This document shows positions 1-6,724 of a DNA stretch of 18,814 bases, piece after piece (position 1 is the first letter of the stretch; each line of letters begins with the position of its first letter). Below the pieces are notes generated by a model. It ran no database searches. It was given only the letters and a program-made list of their open reading frames with translations, and was not told the origin of the DNA. This DNA comes from Spirochaetales bacterium (GTDB lineage Bacteria > Spirochaetota > Spirochaetia > Sphaerochaetales > Sphaerochaetaceae). The DNA is taken from the NCBI GenBank assembly GCA_017962865.1, contig JAGCUM010000186.1, positions 1 to 18,814 on the forward strand, given 5' to 3'. The position numbers were made by a program, and so were the translations under genes.

Positions 1-16
1 CAGCACGGAGGAATTT

Positions 17-574
17 ATGAGAGTAGACGTAGGTAAAAAACCCTTGGTATATCCGCAGCCGGTGCTGATCATCGGCACATACAACGACGACGGCAGTATC
101 GATGCAATGAACGCCGCATGGGGCTCCGTAGGCGATGACCACCAGGTCTTCCTCTGCCTCAGCGCAGGCCACAGGACCACGAAGAACATCCTCAAACGCA
201 AGGCATTCACGGTCCACATCGCCGAGGAGGCTCTTCTTGTGCAGTCCGACTACGTGGGAATCGTATCCGGCAACAAAGAGCCCCGGAAATTCGAGAAAAG
301 CGGCCTGCATGCAGTCAAGTCCGATAAGGTCGATGCCCCTATTCTCACCGACTATGCCATCTGCATGGAATGTGAGCTCGAGTCCTACGAGGAGAAGAAC
401 TGTCATCTGTTCGGCAACATTGTCAACACATCCGTGGACGAGCGTGTGCTGACAGAGGGCAAGGTCGATGTTGCAAAGCTCAGGCCGATTATCTTCGACA
501 TAGACAATGCCCTGTACATCAAGCTCGGAGACGTTGCCGGCAAGGCTTTCAATGCAGGCAAAGCACTGATGTAA
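17..574 (+). CDS. Flavin reductase family protein (FMN-binding split barrel)
   Basis: A 185-residue protein of the flavin reductase-like / DIM6-NTAB family, soluble FMN-binding split-barrel proteins that reduce flavins or act as small NAD(P)H:flavin oxidoreductases. The family pattern is visible: an N-terminal strand PVLIIGTYNDDGSIDAMNAA, then LCLSAGHRTTKNI, the usual flavin-phosphate-contacting region, then FTVHIAEEALL and SDYVGIVSGNK. There is no signal peptide or membrane segment, so it is probably cytoplasmic. The ATG at 17 follows GGAGGA at a good distance. Its promoter lies outside the window. The substrate cannot be told from sequence; family membership is fairly sure, the exact reaction is not. 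Confidence 0.85.
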   Translation: MRVDVGKKPLVYPQPVLIIGTYNDDGSIDAMNAAWGSVGDDHQVFLCLSAGHRTTKNILKRKAFTVHIAEEALLVQSDYVGIVSGNKEPRKFEKSGLHAVKSDKVDAPILTDYAICMECELESYEEKNCHLFGNIVNTSVDERVLTEGKVDVAKLRPIIFDIDNALYIKLGDVAGKAFNAGKALM

Positions 575-587
575 TAACACAATGTAA

Positions 588-750
588 GCCTGAGGAAGCC
601 ATTTTGGGGTCTGTCAGGCTTACAAGGCAGCCTGAAGAGGTCATTTTTGAGTCTGTCAGGCTTACAAGGCAGTCTGAAGAGGTCGATTTTGGGTCTGTCA
701 GGCTTACAAGGCAGCCTGAAGAGGTCGTTTTTGGGTCTGTCAGGCTTACT
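588..750. repeat. 42-bp tandem repeat array with alternating inverted arms
   Basis: Copies begin at 611, 653 and 695, each exactly 42 bp, with a fourth partial copy at 737-750 and a degenerate partial copy at about 588-610. Units differ by only a few substitutions (for example 629-635 AGCCTGA against 671-677 AGTCTGA). Each unit holds CAGGCT and AGCCTG, which can pair over an 8-nt loop. The outermost arms, GTAAGCCTGA at 584-593 and TCAGGCTTAC at 741-750, are perfect complements. There are no unique spacers, so it is not a CRISPR array. It fills most of the 238-bp gap between the flavin reductase and the convergent YegP-like gene. Confidence 0.9.
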
Positions 751-755
751 TCCTG

Positions 756-791
756 AAAAAAAAGACGTCCGGAACCACCTGTCCGGACGCC
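756..791 (-). terminator. Rho-independent terminator of the YegP-like gene
   Basis: On the minus strand GGCGTCCGGA and TCCGGACGTC form a 10-bp stem with one G-U pair and an 8-nt loop, followed directly by eight Ts. It sits about 20 bp after the stop codon of the gene ending at 813. Confidence 0.93.
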
Positions 792-812
792 TTCGCGTGG
801 GAAGAACCGATA

Positions 813-1187
813 TTACTCTTCTTCCTTGGCAACCTCTGCATCAGGTGCATTGCGTCCGATGCTGTCGATACCGTTGAGGCATCCTGCCTTGGCTGTGTAG
901 CCCTCACCTACTGCGATGATCTGGCCGTTGGAAGCCTTGAGGCGGAAGCGGAACTCACCTGCCTTGTCCTTGTAGATCTCGTACTTGGGGCACTTTACTG
1001 CCACGACCGGCTCTACTGTCTGATCCTCGACGGCGGCCATGAAGTTCTTGACGACTGATGCAATGCCGTTCTTGAGTGATCTCATTGATTTATAGACCTG
1101 TGAGTTTGCGATAATCTGCTGGTTGGCTGCCAGAAGATCGAACTTGAAACCTCCGTTCTTTGTTCCCTTGATTACGAACTTGCCCAT
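813..1187 (-). CDS. YegP family protein with two DUF1508 repeats
   Basis: A 124-residue soluble protein made of two DUF1508 (YegP-type) repeats: residues about 1-58 (start MGKFVIKGTKNGGFKFDLLA, then ANQQIIANSQVYKS) and about 66-112 (YEIYKDKAGEFRFRLKASNG, then QIIAVGEGYT). Each repeat shows the FxFxLxAxNGQIIaxSexY pattern and a following helix with NGI. The tail is short and acidic. DUF1508 proteins are small and widespread, and their function is not settled. ATG at 1187 is preceded by AAAAGGAG; its own promoter (1208-1235) and terminator (756-791) make it a single-gene unit. Family call is firm, role unknown. Confidence 0.9.
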   Translation of the reverse strand: MGKFVIKGTKNGGFKFDLLAANQQIIANSQVYKSMRSLKNGIASVVKNFMAAVEDQTVEPVVAVKCPKYEIYKDKAGEFRFRLKASNGQIIAVGEGYTAKAGCLNGIDSIGRNAPDAEVAKEEE

Positions 1188-1207
1188 GCTATTCTCCTTT
1201 TGGGAAC

Positions 1208-1235
1208 ATTATACACCCTAATGCGGGTATTTAAA
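1208..1235 (-). promoter_or_regulatory. Sigma70-like promoter of the YegP-like gene
   Basis: On the minus strand a TTTAAA -35 (1230-1235) is followed after 16 bp by a perfect TATAAT -10 (1208-1213). It lies just after the PrsW stop codon and about 20 bp before the start codon. Confidence 0.7.
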
Positions 1236-1237
1236 GC

Positions 1238-1948
1238 TCAAATTCCAAGTGAAGCGGTGTATTTTTCGTTCTTCTTCCGTCTGGCGAAGAACACTATCAT
1301 GAGCACCACCAAAACCAGCTCCACAAGCTCAAGTCCTACAGCCATGAAGGCGAAGTTGTCGCTTATCTCGATCAGCTGCGGGCTGAGGGAGAAGTCATAG
1401 AGGGCATGAAGCAGATACGGAACTGCAAATGAGATAAAGAAATAGCCTTTCTTTCCGGTGCTGAGGGCCTTTGCATAGAAATAGCCCATGATGAACCCGT
1501 AGGTCCCGTGTGCAAGCGAAGTGCCCCTGATGATGGCCTCAACGGGGCTCATGGTCAGCGAATAGAGAACTGATTCCGATATTCCGAAGCCCAGTCCCAC
1601 AACGGTCATGAAGACCGTCACATCGTACAGGGAACAGTCGCACTCGGTCTTCTCTAGCACCTTCCTGAAGAAAAAGAACTTGAAGAACTCCTCCGTAAGG
1701 GCATAGAGGATGAAAGTCTGGTACAGAGCCCAGACAAGCCAGTGCAGTTTCTTCAGCCCTACCAAAGACCCTATCAGATCCAGAGCAAGAGCAACACCTG
1801 CAATCGGCAATGTAGCCAGAAGGCCCATCAGAAGGGCCTTCCTGCATGTTTTGGAGTAGTCGTTTTTATCTTTGAAACGACGTCTCAGCCATACATACAT
1901 CAGTATGGATGGGATAAGAGTCGCGGCGAACGCAAAAAGAATGACCAT
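1238..1948 (-). CDS. PrsW family intramembrane metalloprotease-like protein
   Basis: A 236-residue polytopic membrane protein of the PrsW family (CAAX/ABI-related intramembrane proteases; in Bacillus, PrsW cleaves an anti-sigma factor). The diagnostic motifs are present: EEFFK (E86, E87, K90), GLGFGISESVLY (E125), a conserved His after SLA (H147) in a helix, and HALYDF (H181, D185). About seven hydrophobic segments surround them, starting with an N-terminal helix at 1-20. ATG at 1948 follows the HU-like gene by 13 bp with no strong Shine-Dalgarno sequence, so translation is probably coupled. No anti-sigma factor gene is adjacent, so the substrate cannot be inferred. Confidence 0.87.
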   Translation of the reverse strand: MVILFAFAATLIPSILMYVWLRRRFKDKNDYSKTCRKALLMGLLATLPIAGVALALDLIGSLVGLKKLHWLVWALYQTFILYALTEEFFKFFFFRKVLEKTECDCSLYDVTVFMTVVGLGFGISESVLYSLTMSPVEAIIRGTSLAHGTYGFIMGYFYAKALSTGKKGYFFISFAVPYLLHALYDFSLSPQLIEISDNFAFMAVGLELVELVLVVLMIVFFARRKKNEKYTASLGI

Positions 1949-1961
1949 CTATCGGTTATTC

Positions 1962-2279
1962 TCAGTCCTTCAGATCCCAGAGCATCTTCTTGAGCTCCTG
2001 ACCGGGTCTGAAGTATGCGACCTTGTGGTCATCTGTAGAGACAGTCTCTCCGGTCTTGGGATTGCGGGCCTTCTCCTTGCCCTTGCGGGTGCGGACCTCG
2101 AAGGTTCCCAGGTTGCGCAGCTCTATTGTCCTGCCCTCGACCAGGCCGTTCTTGATTTCCTCGAAGAACAGGTCAAGAACCTGATGGATGTCATCGCGGT
2201 TGAGTCTTCCCCTCTCGGGATCCATTGCCTCATATATGTCTTTGATTATCTCTGCTTTGGTGAGTTTTTCCTTGTCCAC
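1962..2279 (-). CDS. HU/IHF family DNA-binding protein
   Basis: A 105-residue histone-like DNA-bending protein. It has the N-terminal helices (LTKAEIIKDIYEAM), the dimer core, and the signature GRTIELRNLGTFEVRTRKGK followed by ARNPKTGE, where the Pro intercalates into DNA at the arm tip, then AYFRPGQELK. The ELRNLGTFEVR and ARNPKTGE sequences resemble both HU and IHF subunits, so I leave it at family level. The start is GTG at 2279, chosen because AAGGAGG stands 9 nt upstream (2289-2295). It is first in a two-gene unit with the PrsW-like gene, under a strong promoter. Confidence 0.93.
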   Translation of the reverse strand: MDKEKLTKAEIIKDIYEAMDPERGRLNRDDIHQVLDLFFEEIKNGLVEGRTIELRNLGTFEVRTRKGKEKARNPKTGETVSTDDHKVAYFRPGQELKKMLWDLKD

Positions 2280-2288
2280 GTTACGATG

Positions 2289-2295
2289 CCTCCTT
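2289..2295 (-). promoter_or_regulatory. Ribosome binding site fixing a GTG start
   Basis: AAGGAGG on the minus strand, 9 nt before the GTG at 2279, supports a non-ATG start for the HU/IHF-like gene. Confidence 0.85.
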
Positions 2296-2324
2296 GTCCA
2301 TGCATTTTCACAGTAACTTCAATC

Positions 2325-2353
2325 ATTATATATGGAACTGTCGGATTCTGCAA
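2325..2353 (-). promoter_or_regulatory. Strong sigma70-like promoter of the HU-PrsW unit
   Basis: TTGCAG (2348-2353) and a perfect TATAAT (2325-2330) are separated by exactly 17 bp. The predicted transcript start is near 2318, giving a leader of about 40 nt. The promoter lies immediately after the stop codon of the permease fragment at 2357. Confidence 0.85.
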
Positions 2354-2356
2354 TGC

Positions 2357-2662
2357 TCAGTTAACTGTTTCGGAACGTCTTTTGCGCTCTCTGACAAGGG
2401 CAGCCATCGCAAGGACGGATACCGATGCGAAGATGCCGATGAAGACAAGAAGACGCTTCCAGTAGAACGCGATGTTGGAAGCCTCATGAACGTATTCGGG
2501 CACCTGCATGGCACTCGTGGTCCGCTCTATGACGTAGTCCTTCACCCTGTCCCTGCCGACGATATCCATGATCTTCCCGATGGTCGTGACAATCCAGATT
2601 TCCCTGTCGCGGAGCTTCTGAATCTCCCCGATGGACAGGATGTAGTCCAGAATCTCACCCAC
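2357..2662 (-). CDS. C-terminal fragment of the ABC-2-like permease, beyond an amber stop
   Basis: This 101-residue open frame is in the same frame as the upstream permease and separated from it only by the TAG at 2681-2683. The codons between (IDARFN) are open and sensible. It continues the upstream repeat motif (FNVGEILDYI across the supposed GTG start, then TTIGKIMDIVG). It ends with a membrane helix (RLLVFIGIFASVSVLAMAAL) and a basic tail (RERKRR), as expected for the last helix of the permease. The GTG at 2662 falls inside a repeat motif and has no Shine-Dalgarno sequence, so independent translation is unlikely. It is either a nonsense-mutation remnant or the readthrough product of the 2681-4450 gene. 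Confidence 0.75.
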   Translation of the reverse strand: MGEILDYILSIGEIQKLRDREIWIVTTIGKIMDIVGRDRVKDYVIERTTSAMQVPEYVHEASNIAFYWKRLLVFIGIFASVSVLAMAALVRERKRRSETVN

Positions 2663-2680
2663 ATTGAACCGAGCATCTAT

Positions 2681-4450
2681 CTAATAATCGTCATATCTGT
2701 CCAGAAGGCCGACCAGGCCGACCTTTTCCAGCACATCGCGGGCGCTCATACCCTCCAGCGGTCGCAGATCCAGAATCGCCCTCACCTCTTCATTCGCAAA
2801 GGCAGATTCCAGGACCTCTCCCAGATTGAAGGACACATTGACTTCCGTGTCATTGAAAAGCTCCACCACAAGATCCAAAATCGATCCCACGGTGATTGCG
2901 TCGAAGAGGATCTTCTTTTCCTTTATCCCCTGGATACCCTCAGCCCTCTCCAGAATCGAGTAGATTTCCTGGACCGTGAAGATACGTCCTACTTCCCTTT
3001 CCTTCAGTTCCTCGAAATCGGGGATGATGTTCTTTTCCATCAGGGTCTCGACAAGTTCGGCAATGGACATATCTATGCCCATGTCTTCATCCAGAACGTG
3101 GTTGATCGAATCGCTTCTGCCCACAAGATCCCTGACATCCCCTATCGTGAACACATCGCCTATCGTACTCGAGCGGATATCCGCGACGGCAGGATAAGGG
3201 GTATCGGGCCCCAGGGCATCCAGAATCTGGCCCACCGTGATCGTGGTGCCTACCTCGTTGTCGCTGATGCTCTCGAGCAGATTCCACCCCAGGACCATTG
3301 GACGGTTGTTGTAGTCGGACTGGGAGGCTATGCATTTGACACCGTAGTTGGAGATGGTGAAGCGCGAGATGCTGTTGCTCCAGCCTGCCACGTTTATGAC
3401 CGTTCCGGAGAACACCAGCTGCACAACAAGCAGAAACGGCATGATGGTCATGGCGTTCACGGGTTTTCTCACAATGGCCGACACGCATAGGCTCATCAGG
3501 TCAGCTGCAAGCGTTATAAGGAACATTGTCATTCCTATCTCGGAAATCAATGATGGGAAAAGTAGCCCTTTCTGCGGAAAATCAATCTTCAGGAGCGTAC
3601 AGGTATACATTACCAGAATGGTTTCCAGAAGGCAGAGCACGACCTGAGTCAGCAAGGTAGAGATTATGTAGGCGCTGATGTGAAGCCCATCGGACCTCAG
3701 GGATGCAATGATACTTCTGTCCTCGCAGACCGAGAGAATCGAGTTGAAACATCCGTTCCAGATTGCTATGCACGTAAGGGCCAGCGAACCTTTTATGGTT
3801 CCTTCCATGGTCTGGAAGAAATCGTTCCTGGCAATCGAGGCAACGAGAGCCGTGATGGCAACTGCAATCGGCAGACATCTCCACTTTCCGTCGAAGAAGA
3901 AGCGATCCGAGGAGCGCTTGAGACAATACAGGAGGTTTCCGAACCATGACCTGCCAACAGTGTCTGCGCCCGTCGGGCTCTCATCCCCGTAGACGGGCAT
4001 CATTTTCTTGGAAAAGCCCCAGTAAAGTGCCGTCGGTCCGTTGAAGAACAGCCAAGCCAAAGTCCAGGCACGTCCTACCGAGAACACTTCTGTCAGGCCT
4101 CTGTAAATCTTTATTTGATAAACAACTAAGAACAGGATTATAACCAGGGAGACTGCTGCCATGGGAATGCTGAACCGGGCAATTACCAGCTGCTCGTTCC
4201 CCCATTCGATGAACAGGCCTATTGCGGCCAGTATAATCCGGGCAAACATGACGACAAGACCGGACTTCCTCCTGTTTGCACATAGGCCCAGCCTGTAATC
4301 CCTTGCAAAGGGAATCAGTGCCCACCAGAAGGCGGTACCGGTCTTTCTGAATATCGAGCTCAAACCTATGATGTAGAGCACTGAGAACAGTACCGTCCAC
4401 CCCGTTGAGCCGAAATAGATGATGGAAAAGGCTTTCAGGACATCTGGCAT
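2681..4450 (-). CDS. ABC-2/ABCG-like permease with extracytoplasmic peptide repeats, cut by an amber codon
   Basis: A 589-residue membrane protein as read to the TAG at 2681. Residues 1-150 hold several helices with an FWWALIPFARDY-type segment, like small DUF5684-type membrane domains. Residues about 165-356 resemble an ABC-2 permease: a loop before FFQTMEGTIKGSLALTCIAI, a cytoplasmic VCEDRSIIASLRSDGLHISA stretch typical of ABCG-type transporters, helices, and FLLVVQLVFSGTVINVAG. From residue 400 a motif recurs: TTITVGQILDALG (402), FTIGDVRDLVG (434), FTVQEIYSIL (491), ITVGSILDLV (519), FNLGEVLESA (541). By topology this region would be the loop before the final helix, which lies beyond the stop. 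It is last in the operon, 27 bp after the barrel gene, and has no ATPase domain. The start codon has only a weak ribosome site. The family is inferred from pattern, not search. Confidence 0.65.
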   Translation of the reverse strand: MPDVLKAFSIIYFGSTGWTVLFSVLYIIGLSSIFRKTGTAFWWALIPFARDYRLGLCANRRKSGLVVMFARIILAAIGLFIEWGNEQLVIARFSIPMAAVSLVIILFLVVYQIKIYRGLTEVFSVGRAWTLAWLFFNGPTALYWGFSKKMMPVYGDESPTGADTVGRSWFGNLLYCLKRSSDRFFFDGKWRCLPIAVAITALVASIARNDFFQTMEGTIKGSLALTCIAIWNGCFNSILSVCEDRSIIASLRSDGLHISAYIISTLLTQVVLCLLETILVMYTCTLLKIDFPQKGLLFPSLISEIGMTMFLITLAADLMSLCVSAIVRKPVNAMTIMPFLLVVQLVFSGTVINVAGWSNSISRFTISNYGVKCIASQSDYNNRPMVLGWNLLESISDNEVGTTITVGQILDALGPDTPYPAVADIRSSTIGDVFTIGDVRDLVGRSDSINHVLDEDMGIDMSIAELVETLMEKNIIPDFEELKEREVGRIFTVQEIYSILERAEGIQGIKEKKILFDAITVGSILDLVVELFNDTEVNVSFNLGEVLESAFANEEVRAILDLRPLEGMSARDVLEKVGLVGLLDRYDDY

Positions 4451-4477
4451 GTCTGTCTGGCCCTTATGAGCGGATCC

Positions 4478-5686
4478 TTACTTCTCGAATCCGAGGCGGA
4501 ACCTGATGGTGACCTTGTCCACGGGCTTCAGGCCGTATTCCTTTCCGGCCTCATGGAAGCCGTAGGAAAGCTCGACAAGGTTGCCGAATGCATTCACGCC
4601 TACCGCGAACTCCGGGTATCCGTATCTGTAGGATGCCCTGAGCCTTACGATATCCACGACATCAAGCTCGACGCCTGCATCCAGATACCTGAAGATCTCA
4701 CGTCCGGGAGCACTGAGGTCGCCTGCCTCCTTGATGTACTGGTTGATGCCCGTGAAGAAGACCGATACCTTGGGGTTCACGATCTTAAGCTTCGGAGAAT
4801 AGGCAACGCCCAGCTCGAGGGAGAACGGCGTGTACATTGTGTACTTGTCCGTACCGTCCTTGAACATGAGGGCATTCTTGCTGTTCTGGTAGTTCTTCAT
4901 GTAGTAGAAACCGTTGAGGTTATCGGCACTTGCCTGGATCTGGAACTTTCCGCCGAAGAGACCCAGCGTCACGCCCAGATCGATGGGGAATGCAAATCCT
5001 CCGCGTGCAGCGAGCGTCTCGAAATCCTTGCTTCCGCCGATGAGCTCTGCAATCTGCTCGGAGTTGATCTGAAGCATGTAGACCTTCTGGGCAAAGCGAA
5101 CTGCGGCACCGAGATCCAATGTAAGGAGATCGGTATCCATGATTCTGAGACCGTATGCGACGGTCAGAGCGGTATCGAGCTGAGGCACATAGCCGTTTCC
5201 GAGGGCTGAGCTGGAGGGCTCAAGCTCCCCTGCTTCGTTGATTTTGGGCATGGAACGAATCTGCGCCCTGGTATTGAGACCGAAGGCCACATGTCCGATC
5301 TGTGCACCCAATCCGATATCGGACGAGATTACATCGTTGTAGCCGGAGCCTGTTGCCATGACAAGGCCCAGCATGTAAGTGATCCAGTTTTCCTTGGTGA
5401 ACTGGAACTTTGTAATTCCGGAAAGGGCCTCTGCCACTCCGCGGTCCTTGAGGGCCTCCGTCACGTTGTAGGACGATGACTCGAAGTACGGAAGCTGGAT
5501 CTTGAAACCATCCTCGGCAAGCGTTGCTGCGTTGCCGTAGAGGCTGTAGTTGAGATCCCTGTCGCGGTCAAGGGTCGTCGGCCTGAATGCCAGGTCGGTG
5601 ACTCCTGCATAGAGGCCGTCGCCTTCTGCGGCGAACAGCAGGGAAACCGAAAGAACCATAATAATCAAAATCAATGCTTTCTTCAT
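4478..5686 (-). CDS. Predicted outer-membrane beta-barrel protein
   Basis: A 402-residue exported protein with a clear signal peptide (MKKALILIIMVLSVSLLFAA, cleavage before EGDG). The rest is amphipathic beta-strand rich with alternating glycines and aromatics (for example IGLGAQIGHVAFGLNTRAQI, FSLELGVAYSPKLKI, and a final KVTIRFRLGFEK). Around residue 30 it has a YSLYGNAATLAEDGFKI segment like the PorV/TraF-like barrel proteins, but I cannot assign a Pfam family. ATG at 5686 is preferred over one nine codons earlier because AAGGAG lies 6 nt upstream and the signal peptide starts there. It follows the second lipoprotein by 10 bp, in one operon with it and with the permease. Confidence 0.75.
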   Translation of the reverse strand: MKKALILIIMVLSVSLLFAAEGDGLYAGVTDLAFRPTTLDRDRDLNYSLYGNAATLAEDGFKIQLPYFESSSYNVTEALKDRGVAEALSGITKFQFTKENWITYMLGLVMATGSGYNDVISSDIGLGAQIGHVAFGLNTRAQIRSMPKINEAGELEPSSSALGNGYVPQLDTALTVAYGLRIMDTDLLTLDLGAAVRFAQKVYMLQINSEQIAELIGGSKDFETLAARGGFAFPIDLGVTLGLFGGKFQIQASADNLNGFYYMKNYQNSKNALMFKDGTDKYTMYTPFSLELGVAYSPKLKIVNPKVSVFFTGINQYIKEAGDLSAPGREIFRYLDAGVELDVVDIVRLRASYRYGYPEFAVGVNAFGNLVELSYGFHEAGKEYGLKPVDKVTIRFRLGFEK

Positions 5687-5692
5687 TGTCAA

Positions 5693-5698
5693 CTCCTT
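5693..5698 (-). promoter_or_regulatory. Ribosome binding site fixing the barrel-protein start
   Basis: AAGGAG on the minus strand, 6 nt before the ATG at 5686. It overlaps the TAA stop (5697-5699) of the upstream lipoprotein gene, a tight-coupling arrangement. Confidence 0.85.
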
Positions 5699-6701
5699 AT
5701 ATCTTCGACACATAGCTACCGATAATCCCTGCTGCGTCTATGTGGATTCCGTTGATGTATGCAATTGCGTTGAGATCTGACACAATCCTGTCGATCTGGT
5801 CCGAGCAGTTCTTCAGCACCCAGTCGAAGCTGAAGTTTCCGTAGTTGACCTTGCTGTCTTCTCCCGTGTTTGCCTCGATGAACCTGCCGAGGGACTTGTC
5901 GGCAGCATCCACGATATCGTAGAGAATACCTACGCTTATCTTGTCTCCGACAGTCTGGTATGTCCTTTCGCCCGTATTGGCTGCAATCTGTCCGGGAAGG
6001 GCCTCAAGCTGAGAGGCATCGAACTTGGGCTTCTCAGCCGGCGGATTCTCCGGCTTGTACTCCACTATATCGATGATTTTGTCCAGTCTGCTCATTGCCT
6101 TCATGAGAATCGGAATGATGTCGAAACACTGAATGGGAATGGGAACCTCATAGTTTTTGATTGAATCGACGACTTCCATTCCTTTCTCGGGATCGGGAAG
6201 CAAGAACGGGATGGCATCCAGCGCTCCGGTGAATCCTGCCGAGTTATCCAAGGCATCGCCGAATTTGCGGAAAACCTGGCCCTCATGAGTCTTGCCTGTC
6301 TCCGGGTAAGGGGCAGAAAGTGCCTCTCTCAGCCTTGAATCGGGAGTACCGGTTTCTGCAGCCCTGTTGATGGCACTGACCGCGGCTCTCACCACTGCAA
6401 TATAGTTCTCCTCACCTGCAAAACCATCGGATTCTTCAGTCTTGAGGATATTCATCTCGCCTTTTCCATCCTCGGTTATAACCTGTTCGGGCCATTTCAT
6501 GCACTCCTCTGACCCTGATATAAACGAATTCACTTCACTGACTGCCTGGTCAACGACTGCCTCTCCGGCAGTTCCCATACCGGCATTCTTCATTGATTCC
6601 ATGGCCTGACTGTTCTTCACCAGCGCATCGGCGCTGCAGCCTGCCAGAATAGCAATAAGCACGAGTGTTGTCAGAAACAATCCGATCTTTTTTCCGTTCA
6701 T
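5697..6701 (-). CDS. Lipoprotein, paralogue of the upstream lipoprotein
   Basis: A 334-residue lipoprotein: a hydrophobic signal ends in a lipobox (LIAILAGC, C22 would be lipidated). Beyond it there is no known domain, but it aligns with the next gene upstream (6725-7813) over its length: after Cys both read SADAL; mid-protein DSRLREALSAPY against DARIRAALSSRY; and RTYQTVGDKISVGILYDIVD against REYQTIGDKLTFAIIYDMLD. Both end in an I/F-x-G-x-H-I-D-x-A-G segment. The two look like an old tandem duplication. It starts with ATG after TAGGAGA, 23 bp below its paralogue. It is probably anchored to the inner or outer membrane with its soluble domain in the periplasm. Function unknown. Confidence 0.85.
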   Translation of the reverse strand: MNGKKIGLFLTTLVLIAILAGCSADALVKNSQAMESMKNAGMGTAGEAVVDQAVSEVNSFISGSEECMKWPEQVITEDGKGEMNILKTEESDGFAGEENYIAVVRAAVSAINRAAETGTPDSRLREALSAPYPETGKTHEGQVFRKFGDALDNSAGFTGALDAIPFLLPDPEKGMEVVDSIKNYEVPIPIQCFDIIPILMKAMSRLDKIIDIVEYKPENPPAEKPKFDASQLEALPGQIAANTGERTYQTVGDKISVGILYDIVDAADKSLGRFIEANTGEDSKVNYGNFSFDWVLKNCSDQIDRIVSDLNAIAYINGIHIDAAGIIGSYVSKI

Positions 6702-6724
6702 AGTTCAATTCTCCTACCTGCAGG

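Noticed and set aside
588..750. CRISPR array.
   Set aside because: Repeats are head to tail with no unique spacers and no cas genes.
647..877. A 76-codon frame through the 42-bp repeats with a 14-residue protein repeat.
   Set aside because: TTG start without ribosome site; it runs through a terminator and into a convergent gene. The open frame follows from the 42-bp unit being a multiple of three.
2681..2683. TAG reassigned to an amino acid throughout the genome.
   Set aside because: The 7902 gene appears to end in TAG with normal length, and no special tRNA is seen; a single in-frame TAG is better read as a mutation or local read-through.
2294..3490. A 398-codon plus-strand frame opposite the permease.
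   Set aside because: Antisense shadow: no ribosome site, no recognisable domain, and the minus strand has signal-rich membrane protein sequence.
4466..5209. A 247-codon plus-strand frame opposite the barrel gene.
   Set aside because: Shadow of a signal-peptide-bearing barrel gene with its own ribosome site.
5687..5713. A longer barrel protein starting at 5713.
   Set aside because: It would overlap the upstream gene and bury the signal peptide; AAGGAG favours 5686.
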